A stretch of DNA of 32,857 nucleotides from Nanobdellota archaeon. GTDB lineage: Archaea > Nanobdellota > Nanobdellia > Parvarchaeales > Parvarchaeaceae. Position 1 is the first letter of the stretch. Each line of letters opens with the position of its first letter. Location of the stretch: positions 1-32,857 of the forward strand of contig JAKAVT010000008.1 in assembly GCA_021817165.1 (NCBI GenBank). Direction: 5' to 3'. Of the stretch, positions 17,417 to 27,036 are shown piece by piece. A model generated the notes under the pieces. The model was not told the origin of the DNA. It did no database searches and saw nothing but the letters and a program-made list of their open reading frames with translations. The position numbers and the translations under genes are program-made.

Positions 17417-18724
17417 ATGTTTGATTCGATGAATTTAAGAAAAGAGATATTAACTGCATTGCATGAAATGAAGTTTGAAGAACCTACTGAAGTGCAAAAA
17501 CAGGCCATTCCGCTGGAATTGGAAGGCAAGGATGTAGTCGTAAAATCCAAGACTGGGAGCGGGAAAACCGCTGCTTTTGTTATACCAATATTAAACAGCT
17601 TGGAAAAAGGCGAAAAGCAGGCCGCAATGATAATAACGCCCACCAGAGAGCTCGCTTTACAGGTCACGGATGTCGTAAGGGATCTTGGAAGGCATATGCA
17701 GCTGAAAGCTGTTACCATCTATGGGGGAGCTTCAATAAATTACCAGATAAGAGAGATAAAAAACGGGGCAAACATAATTATAGGAACTCCTGGAAGGCTA
17801 ATAGATCTGATGAAACGGGGGGAATTACTTACGGATTCGGTAAGATTCCTTGTTTTGGATGAAGTAGACATAATGCTGGACATGGGGTTTATAGACGACA
17901 TCAAATACATATTGTCAAGATTGCCAAAGAAAAGACAGACGATGTTCTTTTCTGCAACAATTCCAGAAGAGATAAAGCACATAACTTTAAACTATACAAA
18001 TAATCCCATAAATGTCAATATAGACGCGGGGGAAGTGACCGTAAGCACTATACAGCATTTTTATTCGATTGCAAACGGCAGCGACAAGTTTGCAACCCTT
18101 CTTGCGTATCTGGATGAAAAAAAGCCGGAGAAGGCGATAATATTCTGCAAGACGCAGAGAAACGCAGAAAGAATCCATTCCATAATGCAGAATATGGGAA
18201 TGCAGGCCGTTTTGATGCACGGAGGTTTGAGCCAGAACAGAAGAGAACACTCACTCAACATGTTTAAGGAAGGCACAAGCATGCTTATAGCAACAAATGT
18301 AGCTTCACGTGGATTGGACATAGACAATGTTTCGGACATAATAAATTTTGACGCAGAGGCGGATCCAAAAGCATACGTCCACAGGGTTGGCAGAAGCGCA
18401 AGGATGGGGAAAAGTGGGAGAGCATTTACAATATTCACTCCTGGTGAAAGATATCTTGTTTATGAAATAGAAAATTACGCAAAGATAAAACTTTCACCCT
18501 TAGAATTCAGCCTTGCTGCTTATAAAGAAAAAATGAATGAATTTTACAAGGGAGATTCAAGGCATGAGATTGAAAGCGCACTAAGACGAAGCAATTTCAA
18601 TTCTAACAGGGGTTTCAACAGGAATAAACCGTATAGAAAAGAATCCAGCGGCAATAACAATGGCAGACATTACTCCGGATTCAAAAGGAATAAATTCAAA
18701 CGCAGTTACTTCAAAGAGGACTGA
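17417..18724 (+). CDS. DEAD-box ATP-dependent RNA helicase
   Basis: AKTGSGKTAAF-like SKTGSGKTAAFVIPI; TPTRELALQV; TPGRLIDL; VLDEVDIMLDMGF; FSATI; ATNVASRGLDID; YVHRVGRSARMG; Asn/Arg/Phe-rich C-terminal tail. Confidence 0.95.
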   Translation: MFDSMNLRKEILTALHEMKFEEPTEVQKQAIPLELEGKDVVVKSKTGSGKTAAFVIPILNSLEKGEKQAAMIITPTRELALQVTDVVRDLGRHMQLKAVTIYGGASINYQIREIKNGANIIIGTPGRLIDLMKRGELLTDSVRFLVLDEVDIMLDMGFIDDIKYILSRLPKKRQTMFFSATIPEEIKHITLNYTNNPINVNIDAGEVTVSTIQHFYSIANGSDKFATLLAYLDEKKPEKAIIFCKTQRNAERIHSIMQNMGMQAVLMHGGLSQNRREHSLNMFKEGTSMLIATNVASRGLDIDNVSDIINFDAEADPKAYVHRVGRSARMGKSGRAFTIFTPGERYLVYEIENYAKIKLSPLEFSLAAYKEKMNEFYKGDSRHEIESALRRSNFNSNRGFNRNKPYRKESSGNNNGRHYSGFKRNKFKRSYFKED

Positions 18725-18800
18725 TTATAATTATTTTAGGAAGCCATAAAATATAAATTATGCACAACTTCTTTTTATACTAAGATTTGGCTGAGGATGT

Positions 18801-19547
18801 TTAGGAGGAGTCTCTTTGAAGCAGTTCATCCCTTATTTTCCTCGTTCCGCTTGCTCCTATCCTGAACTTATCCGGCGTTGCAGGCCTTCTAGACGCATCC
18901 AATAAATCCCTTGCATCTTCGTAGGTATGGATTCCGCCGGCAACCTTTATGCCTATATTCGGATTAAATTTGTCCGCTATATCTGCCATTAATTTTACGT
19001 TTTCAACCTGCGCGCCAGTCTTGTTTCCTATAGACTGCGGGTATTCCTTCTCTTCAAATCCAGTTCCCGTTTTTATGAAATCAGCCTTTGATTTGCATAC
19101 TATTTCGTATAACTTCTCCTTTTCCTCCCTTGTTGTATAGGCATCCTCTACTATTACCTTTATTATCTTTTTATTCGCATGCGCGGCTTTTACCAGTTTC
19201 TTTATATCTGCTTCTACTTCATCAAATTTTCCGGATTTAACGAGTGCAACCGGGGAAACAATATCGATTTCATCGGCTTTTTTAGCGTACAACTCTACCA
19301 GCTTTTCCCTCGCGGCCGTAAACGAAGCCCCAAGAGGAAAATCAAGCACTGCGTCTATCTTTACTTTAAATTTGTTTTTATCTACGTATTTTCTCGCGAA
19401 ATCCAGGTGCACTGGCTCTATGCAGACGGCAACATTCCCGAATTCATTCGCTTCGTCTATAAGCTGTTTTATATCGTTTTCGGAGGCAAATGCCTTGAGT
19501 CCGCTGTGGTCTACCAGGCTCATTATAGTCTTTAAGTCATATTCCAT
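18801..19547 (-). CDS. deoC: deoxyribose-phosphate aldolase family protein (paralog 1)
   Basis: Schiff-base Lys FIKTGTGF; IGIKVAGGIHTYEDA; DFPLGA; EIDIVSPVALVKSGKF. Confidence 0.9.
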   Translation of the reverse strand: MEYDLKTIMSLVDHSGLKAFASENDIKQLIDEANEFGNVAVCIEPVHLDFARKYVDKNKFKVKIDAVLDFPLGASFTAAREKLVELYAKKADEIDIVSPVALVKSGKFDEVEADIKKLVKAAHANKKIIKVIVEDAYTTREEKEKLYEIVCKSKADFIKTGTGFEEKEYPQSIGNKTGAQVENVKLMADIADKFNPNIGIKVAGGIHTYEDARDLLDASRRPATPDKFRIGASGTRKIRDELLQRDSS

Positions 19548-19560
19548 TTTACGCCTCTTT

Positions 19561-20970
19561 TTACTGTCTTTTAGCTGTTGCTTTTCCCTTTTTAGTTTCT
19601 TCTTCTAAAAGTTTTGCTCCATAGTCTAAAGCCTTTTGCCAAGTGCTCTTTCTTATAAGTCCAAGATAACCTCCCAAGAACATTACCATAAATATGATAG
19701 CACTTGCAAATGCGAGTCCTGGAGAAGCATGTATGAATAGATAACCAACGATTATAGCATTGAATGCCCCTACGAAATTCAGTGAACCATTGTAAACTCC
19801 ATAAACGGTAGCGGATGTACCAGATGGCGCCAAATCGACCGCATTAACCGCCCATGACCCGACGGTAAGGTTCATTAAACCGGCACCAGCTGCTAGCAAT
19901 ATCGCCGTTGGGATAAGCTCTCTTGCCGTTCCGGTGAAGTAGCTTATGCCAACCATTACTATCATTAAAGACATTGGCAGTATAGCACCGATCCTTCTTG
20001 CTGTGACTTTTGGAAAACGCTTTAGCAATCCGTCATTAAACGGCCCAGATCCGAAATAACCGACAACCAACCCTATGTCTACCAAGGCCGCATATATTCC
20101 ACTTGTTGTTACGCTATGCGCAAAATCTGCAAACATCAATGGCGGAAGCCAGTACAGAAATGTAAACAGTATATACCCAAATGATAAGAACACTAGGAAA
20201 GTCCCCCATCCAGCTTGTGTACCAAATATTACTTTGCCGGTTATCCTCCAAATAGACTTTGAACTTAATTTGTTTTCTTCTACTCTTTCAGCCTTTGGCT
20301 TGCCTTCCTGTATATAGTCCAATTCTGCTTTGTTAACCAGTTTCTCTTTTGTTGGGGTGTCTCTTACGTAAAAATACCATACTGCTGTAAGTACAAGTCC
20401 CAGACTACCGAATATTATGAATACCCATTGCCAGCCAACTGCGGCATATATAGCAGCTCCGAATATCAATCCAACGATAGGGCCGACTGCCTGTCCAGCT
20501 CCTGCGAATGTGAATGCCTTTGACTCATCGAATCTATTTGCCCAATTTTTTGTGACTTTTGCGTTAATTGGCCAGACTGCACCTTCACCTCCACCCATAA
20601 ATGCCCTTACTATGGCCATTGTAATTAAATTGAAAGTCGCTGCCGTCAAGATAGTAAACGTAGACCATATGCCAAACATCAGCGTCATTGCTTTTCTTAT
20701 GCCTAATTTATCTGTAATCCATCCTGCAGGAAAATTCATTATTGCATAGGCCAACGACCAGATAAGCAACACAATTGACACGTCTCCTACTGCAACGGCC
20801 GAACTTGTGTAGCCACTTATAGGCCCTGTAAACCAGCCGAATGCGTGAGCAAATGCCGGTTCAACTAAGACCCATATCTCTCTGTCTGCGTAATTAAACG
20901 TTATGGCAATAAACATCAAAGAAACTATTATCCATCTGAAAAAAGTCATCTTTTGCTTTTTGTGTTCCAT
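19561..20970 (-). CDS. MFS transporter, ACS (anion:cation symporter)-like
   Basis: 469 aa, about 12 TM; FNYADREIWVLVEPAF, PAGWITDKLGIRKAM, GGGEGAVWPINAKV. Confidence 0.88.
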   Translation of the reverse strand: MEHKKQKMTFFRWIIVSLMFIAITFNYADREIWVLVEPAFAHAFGWFTGPISGYTSSAVAVGDVSIVLLIWSLAYAIMNFPAGWITDKLGIRKAMTLMFGIWSTFTILTAATFNLITMAIVRAFMGGGEGAVWPINAKVTKNWANRFDESKAFTFAGAGQAVGPIVGLIFGAAIYAAVGWQWVFIIFGSLGLVLTAVWYFYVRDTPTKEKLVNKAELDYIQEGKPKAERVEENKLSSKSIWRITGKVIFGTQAGWGTFLVFLSFGYILFTFLYWLPPLMFADFAHSVTTSGIYAALVDIGLVVGYFGSGPFNDGLLKRFPKVTARRIGAILPMSLMIVMVGISYFTGTARELIPTAILLAAGAGLMNLTVGSWAVNAVDLAPSGTSATVYGVYNGSLNFVGAFNAIIVGYLFIHASPGLAFASAIIFMVMFLGGYLGLIRKSTWQKALDYGAKLLEEETKKGKATAKRQ

Positions 20971-21100
20971 CCGGACAATAATTTAAAACGAAGTACATAT
21001 TTAAACGTTTGTTCGTTTGTTAGATACGATTAAAAAGTGATAAATTTTATCAAGTTAATTAAATACAAACTATTAATATGCATACTTAATTTATTTTGAT

Positions 21101-21460
21101 ATGACTAAGCCGTTAAAGATATATATTGCTGGTCCGTACACTCCGAGCGGTTCTGAAATTGCAGATGCAGCAAGGGTTGCAAACAACAACGTTGCAAAGG
21201 CATTGGACACTGCAGTAAAATTGATATCCCTCGGCCATATTCCTTTAGTGCCGGTCCTTCACCATTACATCAGAATACATTCAGAAAAGCCGATTCCATC
21301 GGAATATTTCTGGCAGTACGATTTGGCATTACTTAGAGAATCGGATGCGTTCTTTTACCTTGGAAAATCGGCCGGAGTGGACAAGGAATTGGAAGAGTTT
21401 AAGAGAATAAATCCAGATGGAAAAATATTCTATTCTATTGGTGATGTTGAAAGTGCATAA
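21101..21460 (+). CDS. nucleoside 2-deoxyribosyltransferase-like / DUF4406 protein
   Basis: KIYIAGPYTPSG; YDLALLRESDAFFYLGKSAGVDKELEEFKR. Confidence 0.75.
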   Translation: MTKPLKIYIAGPYTPSGSEIADAARVANNNVAKALDTAVKLISLGHIPLVPVLHHYIRIHSEKPIPSEYFWQYDLALLRESDAFFYLGKSAGVDKELEEFKRINPDGKIFYSIGDVESA

Positions 21461-21462
21461 GT

Positions 21463-22209
21463 ATGGAAGAAGCGCAGATAAGCAAAATAATGGGGATGGT
21501 GGATCACACTCTGCTTAAACCTTACGCATCCGAAAAGGAAATAAAGAAGCTTATAGATGAAGCAAACCAACTAAAAACCTATTCGGTATGCATAAACCCC
21601 CTTTTTGCAAGATCTGCCAGACGGTACATAACAAACAAAGGTTATGGATTGAAGATAACTGCAGTCGTTGACTTTCCATTCGGCGCTTTCTCCACAAAGG
21701 GAAGGGCAAAGATGCTAAAATCACTTGTTAACGACATAGATGAAGCTGATTTTGTCGTGCAGATTGGATATGTAAAATCAAACAAATACAAGTTGGTTAA
21801 AAAGGATATAGATCAGCTTACAGACATCGCCCATGAAAATGGAAAAGTCATAAAGTTCATAGTTGAGGACGGTTATACGACAAAAGAAGAAAAGCAGAAA
21901 CTATATGAAATTGTATGCTCATCAAAAGCAGATTTCATAAAAACCAGCACCGGGTTTGCAGAATTAGAATATACGAACAGCATAGGAAATAAAACTACCG
22001 TAGCTGCTGCGGAAAATGTAAAGATGATGTCGGATACGATAAGAAGACTAAATTCAAACATAGGCATAAAGGCGGCAGGAGGCATACATTCCTACCAGCA
22101 GATTATGGAGCTTTTCGAGGCGTCTGGGAAGGAGATGAATCCAAAACAATTTAGACTTGGGATGAGCAGCACCAAAAAGATATACGAAGAAATGCAAAAA
22201 ATCAATTAA
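21463..22209 (+). CDS. deoC: deoxyribose-phosphate aldolase (paralog 2)
   Basis: MVDHTLLKPYAS; VVDFPFGAF; Lys in FIKTSTGF; IGIKAAGGIHSY; starts 2 nt after the upstream stop. Confidence 0.9.
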   Translation: MEEAQISKIMGMVDHTLLKPYASEKEIKKLIDEANQLKTYSVCINPLFARSARRYITNKGYGLKITAVVDFPFGAFSTKGRAKMLKSLVNDIDEADFVVQIGYVKSNKYKLVKKDIDQLTDIAHENGKVIKFIVEDGYTTKEEKQKLYEIVCSSKADFIKTSTGFAELEYTNSIGNKTTVAAAENVKMMSDTIRRLNSNIGIKAAGGIHSYQQIMELFEASGKEMNPKQFRLGMSSTKKIYEEMQKIN

Positions 22210-22234
22210 CTGCTATAAAAACACCTGAAAAGCC

Positions 22235-23035
22235 CTATAAATCCTTAATTTGACTGTAGAGAGCATCTATTGAAATAACATTTGCATTTGGCTTGTACTT
22301 ACTTTCTATTTTTTCATTTTTATTATTCGTTACCCATATAGAGTCTATGCCGTTTTCATTAGCCATTTTTATATCGGTATTTATTCTGTCCCCTATTATC
22401 AACATTTTGTCTCGTTTAACTTTATATTTTTTGATCACGTATTCTATCGTGGACTTAAAGGGTTTTCCAAATACGTAATCCGGATCCCTTTTTACAGCTT
22501 GCGTAATTAAGCTTATTATCAAGCCAGCATCAGGTATCTCCTTTCCTCCCTTGTAAGGACACAGGGGGTCGTTGTGCGTTAGCAGAAATTTGACTCCTTT
22601 ATTTATGTGATTTATATTTCTCTTTAACTTTTCATAGGTCAAATTTACATCAAAACCAACTATTACAATTTCCGGGTTTTCCTTGTCCAATACAAAACCC
22701 TTTGACAGAAGTTCTCTCAAAAAATCATTGGATACCACCCCGTCAAATCTTCTGATACCTTTTTTTATGAAAAAATCCTCCACTAAATCGTTTGGAAGCA
22801 GCAATTGATCTCTTTTTATTTTAAATTTAAATAATCTATTCAAAAATTTTATCCTCTTTTCTTTGCTCTCCGAATCATTGTTGCTTAGGATTATGAACTT
22901 TTTATCCATCTGTATTAATTTATTCAGGAAAGCAGACGAAAACAAAAATGGTTTATCCCACAAGTATAAAGTTCCGTCCCCATCCAACAGAAAGAAATCC
23001 TTGCTGGCTATAATCTTCCTTACTTTATTATCCAC
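22235..23035 (-). CDS. HAD-superfamily hydrolase, NagD/4-nitrophenylphosphatase-like
   Basis: FLLDGDGTLYLWDK; FIILSNNDSESKEKR; FGKPFKSTIEY; MLIIGDRINTDIKMA. Confidence 0.87.
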   Translation of the reverse strand: MDNKVRKIIASKDFFLLDGDGTLYLWDKPFLFSSAFLNKLIQMDKKFIILSNNDSESKEKRIKFLNRLFKFKIKRDQLLLPNDLVEDFFIKKGIRRFDGVVSNDFLRELLSKGFVLDKENPEIVIVGFDVNLTYEKLKRNINHINKGVKFLLTHNDPLCPYKGGKEIPDAGLIISLITQAVKRDPDYVFGKPFKSTIEYVIKKYKVKRDKMLIIGDRINTDIKMANENGIDSIWVTNNKNEKIESKYKPNANVISIDALYSQIKDL

Positions 23036-23071
23036 TTATATTTAATAAAATTGCGTGCTTTTATAAATATT

Positions 23072-24274
23072 CTAATTGCCGTTTCCCTTCTTCACAAGAA
23101 ACACCGGAACAGCTATCGCAAGGGAGACTGCGCCGAATAAGAAGAGTATAAGCATGGATGGCCACACTGAGATCAAAGGCGCATTGAAGACTACTACCTG
23201 ACGAAAGGCCTGAACACCGTATGTTAAAGGCAGAAACTTTGCTATGTCCGCTATTATGCCCGGCAATTCCTGCAATGGATAAAGTACTCCGCTTAAAAAA
23301 AGCATCGGAAAGAAAACAAGGTTTAACAATAACTGAGAGGTCTCCTGATCCTTTGTCAACGCCGTTACCAACAGGCCTAAGCCCAGAAAACCGAATATGC
23401 CAAGTATAAGAATGGACGCCATGAGCAGTATGTTTCCATTGAAGCTCATGTGGAACAGAAGTATTACAAGAACAACTACGACTGCGGACTGTATCAAGCT
23501 TCTTATGAGCTGTGAAAGCATTTTACCAGTGAGAAAAGATCCTGTTCTTATCGGTGAAAGCATAACCGCCGTTATTGTTCCGTCTTCCTTTTCCCTGCTT
23601 AACGCCGAGCCAAGAGCTGTTAATCCTGCCATCATGCTAAGAAGCATTATTAAGCCGGGGCCTATAAAATCGAAATAATTGCCTGAAAGTATGGGAACTG
23701 AACTTACTACGATTGGTGAAATGACAAATTGCGGGTTTATTTTCGGTAAACCTACAAGCTCAGAATTCAATTTAGAAACCGTTCCGTTGACAATTTCTGC
23801 AGAAAGCACGGTTGATGCCACTGATACTTTGGCATTTATGTATTCTTCTAACGTCGGAGAAGTCGGATTCGTTACCAGTTTTAAGTCAGTAGGCTGGCCA
23901 GAAAGGCTCACGCTTGTGAAATTTGCGGGGAAATATATAATAGAGTCTATTGTGCCACTTCTTAACGCAGATTCGGCAGAAACCAGTGAAGAATAGTTGC
24001 TAAAAGCAATGCTTGAGTTGTATTTTACAAGCGATGCGAAGGAATTACTTAAGTAAATCGTCTGACCGTTCAACGTAAATCCGCTGTCGTTGTTTACAAC
24101 CCCTATGTGAACGCCGTTGAAACTGGAAGTAGAAGGAAACATAAAACCAAACAGCATTATTATCAATACCGGGAAGACAAACATCATGACAAGCCTAAAC
24201 GGCGTCCTGTACAGTTCTATCAAATCCCTTTCAGCTACAATGAACGCATCGTTCAAAGCCTTTAATGCCATCAC
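23072..24274 (-). CDS. ABC-2 type transporter permease
   Basis: 400 aa; N-terminal TM, extracytoplasmic domain, then TM block with SREKEDGTITAVMLSPIRTGSFLTGKM and LSGVLYPLQELP. Confidence 0.9.
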   Translation of the reverse strand: MMALKALNDAFIVAERDLIELYRTPFRLVMMFVFPVLIIMLFGFMFPSTSSFNGVHIGVVNNDSGFTLNGQTIYLSNSFASLVKYNSSIAFSNYSSLVSAESALRSGTIDSIIYFPANFTSVSLSGQPTDLKLVTNPTSPTLEEYINAKVSVASTVLSAEIVNGTVSKLNSELVGLPKINPQFVISPIVVSSVPILSGNYFDFIGPGLIMLLSMMAGLTALGSALSREKEDGTITAVMLSPIRTGSFLTGKMLSQLIRSLIQSAVVVVLVILLFHMSFNGNILLMASILILGIFGFLGLGLLVTALTKDQETSQLLLNLVFFPMLFLSGVLYPLQELPGIIADIAKFLPLTYGVQAFRQVVVFNAPLISVWPSMLILFLFGAVSLAIAVPVFLVKKGNGN

Positions 24275-25050
24275 ATACCTCTCCTTGGAGCTAGACTCAT
24301 TCTTCCGGTTTCATCCCTTAATTCTGCCCCTGCGTAATGTATGAATACATCTTCTAATGTCGCATTTTTGCCCTGCTTTTTCTTCAGATTCCTGGGAGTA
24401 TCACATGCCATTAAATTGCCATGGTCTATCAATGCAACCCTGTCAGAAAGTTCGTCTGCATCCTGCATTATATGAGTTGTAAGTATTATAGTGCTTCCTC
24501 TTTTATTTATTTCCCTTATCTTCTTTTTTATAAAAGAAACCGTTATTGGGTCTAGACCAACGGTCGGCTCGTCCAAAAAGAAAACCTTTGGCTCGTTTAA
24601 CAGCACTCTTACGATGTCAAGCCTTCTTTTCATTCCTAGGGAAAAGGTTCCTACTGGCTTGTTTCTAAATTTTGACAGCTGAAATTCCTCCAAGCCTTCG
24701 CTTATTTTTTCTTCCAATTCCTTTCTATTTATCCCGTATAACCTTCCAAAAAACATCAGATTCTCCTCCGCAGTAAGCGGTGGATACATTGTAACCTTTT
24801 CCGTTATTACACCTATGGACTTCCTGACTTCCAACGCATTCTTTATTATATCCTTCCCTAATACAGAAGCATGTCCACTTGTAGGCTTTATTAACGTAGT
24901 AAGCATGCTTATCAGAGTCGTTTTTCCGGCTCCATTAGGGCCCAAAATCCCGAATATCTCTCCATTTTTAACCTTTAAGCTTATGGCATTATCAGCAGTA
25001 AAATCCCCGAACTTTTTCGTTAATTTGTCTGCGATTATGGAGTATTCCAT
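24271..25050 (-). CDS. ABC transporter ATP-binding protein
   Basis: Walker A GPNGAGKTTL; signature TFSLGMKRRLDI; Walker B VFFLDEPTVGLDP; ATGA overlap with the permease start. Confidence 0.95.
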   Translation of the reverse strand: MEYSIIADKLTKKFGDFTADNAISLKVKNGEIFGILGPNGAGKTTLISMLTTLIKPTSGHASVLGKDIIKNALEVRKSIGVITEKVTMYPPLTAEENLMFFGRLYGINRKELEEKISEGLEEFQLSKFRNKPVGTFSLGMKRRLDIVRVLLNEPKVFFLDEPTVGLDPITVSFIKKKIREINKRGSTIILTTHIMQDADELSDRVALIDHGNLMACDTPRNLKKKQGKNATLEDVFIHYAGAELRDETGRMSLAPRRGM

Positions 25051-25051
25051 A

Positions 25052-25570
25052 TTATTTGATTATGGCATGCAGCCTGTCGTCTATTTTTTTAAGCGTTTTC
25101 TTATTTTCCTTGCTCAGCAGCTTTTCCTTTTCCGATATAAACTCAGATAAGTTATCTAAAGTCTCTATAGTTTCGTCTATGCTTGTTCCTTCGTCTTTGT
25201 TCATAAACGAAGAAGCGGATCTCCATGGGAACCACGAACTGTCCAGGTATTCTTTTCCTTTGTCCGTAATTGAATAGTATTTTTTATTGTCATTCTGCTC
25301 TACTTTTACAAACCCGCTTTCCGATAGGTATTTCAGGATCGAGTATATACTGCCTGGAGAAGGTCTCCAGAAGCCAAAACTCATCTCATATATCTTGTCT
25401 ATCATCTCTGCGCCCGTCATTTTCTTCTTCGAAACAAGCATCAATATCCAGTACTTTATACCAAAACCACGACTTATGCCATGCATTGAGTGCTCAATCT
25501 TGTGCACCATGTTTGGGTCTATGTTAAATCCAAAGTTTATTTCATTAAAGTCGTCTTTTTTGTCTTTCAT
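25052..25570 (-). CDS. PadR-family transcriptional regulator
   Basis: MTGAEMIDKIYEMSFGFWRPSPGSIYSILKYLSESGFVKVEQNDNKKYYSITDKGKEYL is the PadR signature. Confidence 0.92.
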   Translation of the reverse strand: MKDKKDDFNEINFGFNIDPNMVHKIEHSMHGISRGFGIKYWILMLVSKKKMTGAEMIDKIYEMSFGFWRPSPGSIYSILKYLSESGFVKVEQNDNKKYYSITDKGKEYLDSSWFPWRSASSFMNKDEGTSIDETIETLDNLSEFISEKEKLLSKENKKTLKKIDDRLHAIIK

Positions 25571-25582
25571 ATTTTTACCTAT

Positions 25583-25601
25583 GATATCGCTTTACGATAT
25601 C
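25583..25601. promoter_or_regulatory. perfect inverted repeat GATATCG-N5-CGATATC, candidate PadR operator
   Basis: 13 nt upstream of the padR start codon, between a TATA-like tatttaaac (minus strand, about 25629-25621) and the ATG. Confidence 0.5.
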
Positions 25602-25663
25602 TATTTTAGATAGATTTTATGTTTAAATACTTTTTCTTTTTACTATCTAAAAATTTTATATAC

Positions 25664-25678
25664 TATAACTGCGTTATA
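25664..25678. promoter_or_regulatory. perfect inverted repeat TATAAC-TGC-GTTATA in the sod promoter
   Basis: Just downstream of TATA-like attttatata (about 25652-25661), upstream of the sod start at 25695. Confidence 0.4.
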
Positions 25679-25694
25679 ATTATCGGGTGATTTT

Positions 25695-26315
25695 ATGGCA
25701 AACTATGATGATCAGTATGAAGTACAGAAGCTAAATTATAAATCTCTGAATGGATTTTCAGAGAAGCAGATAAGCTTCCACCACGACATACATTATGCAG
25801 GCTATGTCAAGAAGAGAAATGAGGTGCACAGCAAACTGAAAACCGTTGATAAAGCAGCTGCAAATGCAAATTACAGTGAGTTTAGGTCATTGAAAAAAGA
25901 GGAAACGTTCAACGCTAGCGGTCAGCTGCTTCATGAGCTGTATTTCGAAATGTTCGGAGGAGATGGCAAGTATTCGGAGGATATGCCTCTTATAAAAAAG
26001 ATAAATGAAGATTTTGGCAGTTTTGAAAACTTTAAACTTGATATGATGGCAACTGCAAAGGCAGCCAGGGGGTGGGCCATACTTGCAATAGACCCGACTG
26101 ACAATAAATTAAGGACGTTTTTGGCGGATGTTCATAACGACGGAGCAGTATGGGGTTCTATACCGATAATAGCTTTGGACGTTTACGAGCACGCGTTTTA
26201 CGTTGATTACGGGCCGGACAAAGCCAAATACCTGGAACCGTTTTTTAACAACTTGAACTGGAAAAAGTTAAATGAAAGGTATAGCAAATTCCAGAACGTT
26301 TATAAAAAGCAATAA
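25695..26315 (+). CDS. sod: Fe/Mn superoxide dismutase (divergent subfamily)
   Basis: FHHDIHYAGYV, GQLLHELYFE, ARGWAILAID, ALDVYEHAFYVDYG keep the His/His/Asp/His metal-ligand pattern. Confidence 0.9.
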   Translation: MANYDDQYEVQKLNYKSLNGFSEKQISFHHDIHYAGYVKKRNEVHSKLKTVDKAAANANYSEFRSLKKEETFNASGQLLHELYFEMFGGDGKYSEDMPLIKKINEDFGSFENFKLDMMATAKAARGWAILAIDPTDNKLRTFLADVHNDGAVWGSIPIIALDVYEHAFYVDYGPDKAKYLEPFFNNLNWKKLNERYSKFQNVYKKQ

Positions 26316-26327
26316 CTGTTTGACTTT

Positions 26328-26624
26328 TTACTCTTCGACGTTCCGTATTCTATAGGATACGCCAAGAGAATATTTATTTACAATGCCGTTTAGTTTGCTT
26401 TTTAATTCATATTTATTTGAAACGGTGTAAAAATCAACATCAATGACGAATGTGTTCTTACTTAAAACCTTACAGCCTGAAAAGTAGACTAAAGAATCCT
26501 TCTCTATATAGTTTTTAATATCACCGGCCTTTGAAAAACCGTCCAAATCAGGCCTGCCAAATAATGTTAAATTGCAGTCGAGAAGCCTATCCTCCAGCCG
26601 CTCATTCTTCTGATTTTGTGCCAT
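26328..26624 (-). CDS. hypothetical protein
   Basis: 98 aa; overlaps the upstream ORF by 23 nt in the same operon. Confidence 0.55.
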   Translation of the reverse strand: MAQNQKNERLEDRLLDCNLTLFGRPDLDGFSKAGDIKNYIEKDSLVYFSGCKVLSKNTFVIDVDFYTVSNKYELKSKLNGIVNKYSLGVSYRIRNVEE

Positions 26625-26997
26625 AGTTTTCTTTAAAAAGTAGTTTATATACGTGCGCTACGGTATAGCCGTATATGCCGGTTTTAATCTGTTTCTCATC
26701 ATTAAAATCTATGTTAAAATTGCAATATTCCACTTTTTTAAGGCCTCTTCTGAAAATGGACTGCATATAATCTTTGGTGACGTCCTTCATTTCCGCAGTG
26801 TTTAATACATAAGAATAATCCAGCACGTTTTTATATCCGTTTTCAAGTATAGAGGAAAGCTCACCCAAGATTTTAGGATACTGCTTGTCAAAGACCTTTT
26901 TAGACGTTTCTTCGCTTGATACTTTGCAAAGTTCTTCCAATGCGTACTTGTATTTGCTTTTCATGGCTGCAGTTTCAAGCGTTTTTTTGTTTTGCAT
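26602..26997 (-). CDS. hypothetical helical protein
   Basis: 131 aa; same-strand cluster. Confidence 0.6.
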   Translation of the reverse strand: MQNKKTLETAAMKSKYKYALEELCKVSSEETSKKVFDKQYPKILGELSSILENGYKNVLDYSYVLNTAEMKDVTKDYMQSIFRRGLKKVEYCNFNIDFNDEKQIKTGIYGYTVAHVYKLLFKENYGTKSEE

Positions 26998-27036
26998 ACC
27001 AGTTTATTTGATGACCTGCTTATTAATAACTTTGCA

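Noticed and set aside
21001-21028. AAACGTTT palindrome and direct repeat cgtttgttcgtttgtt upstream of the MFS/NDT divergent promoters
   Set aside because: Short and low-complexity; could be an operator, but evidence is insufficient.
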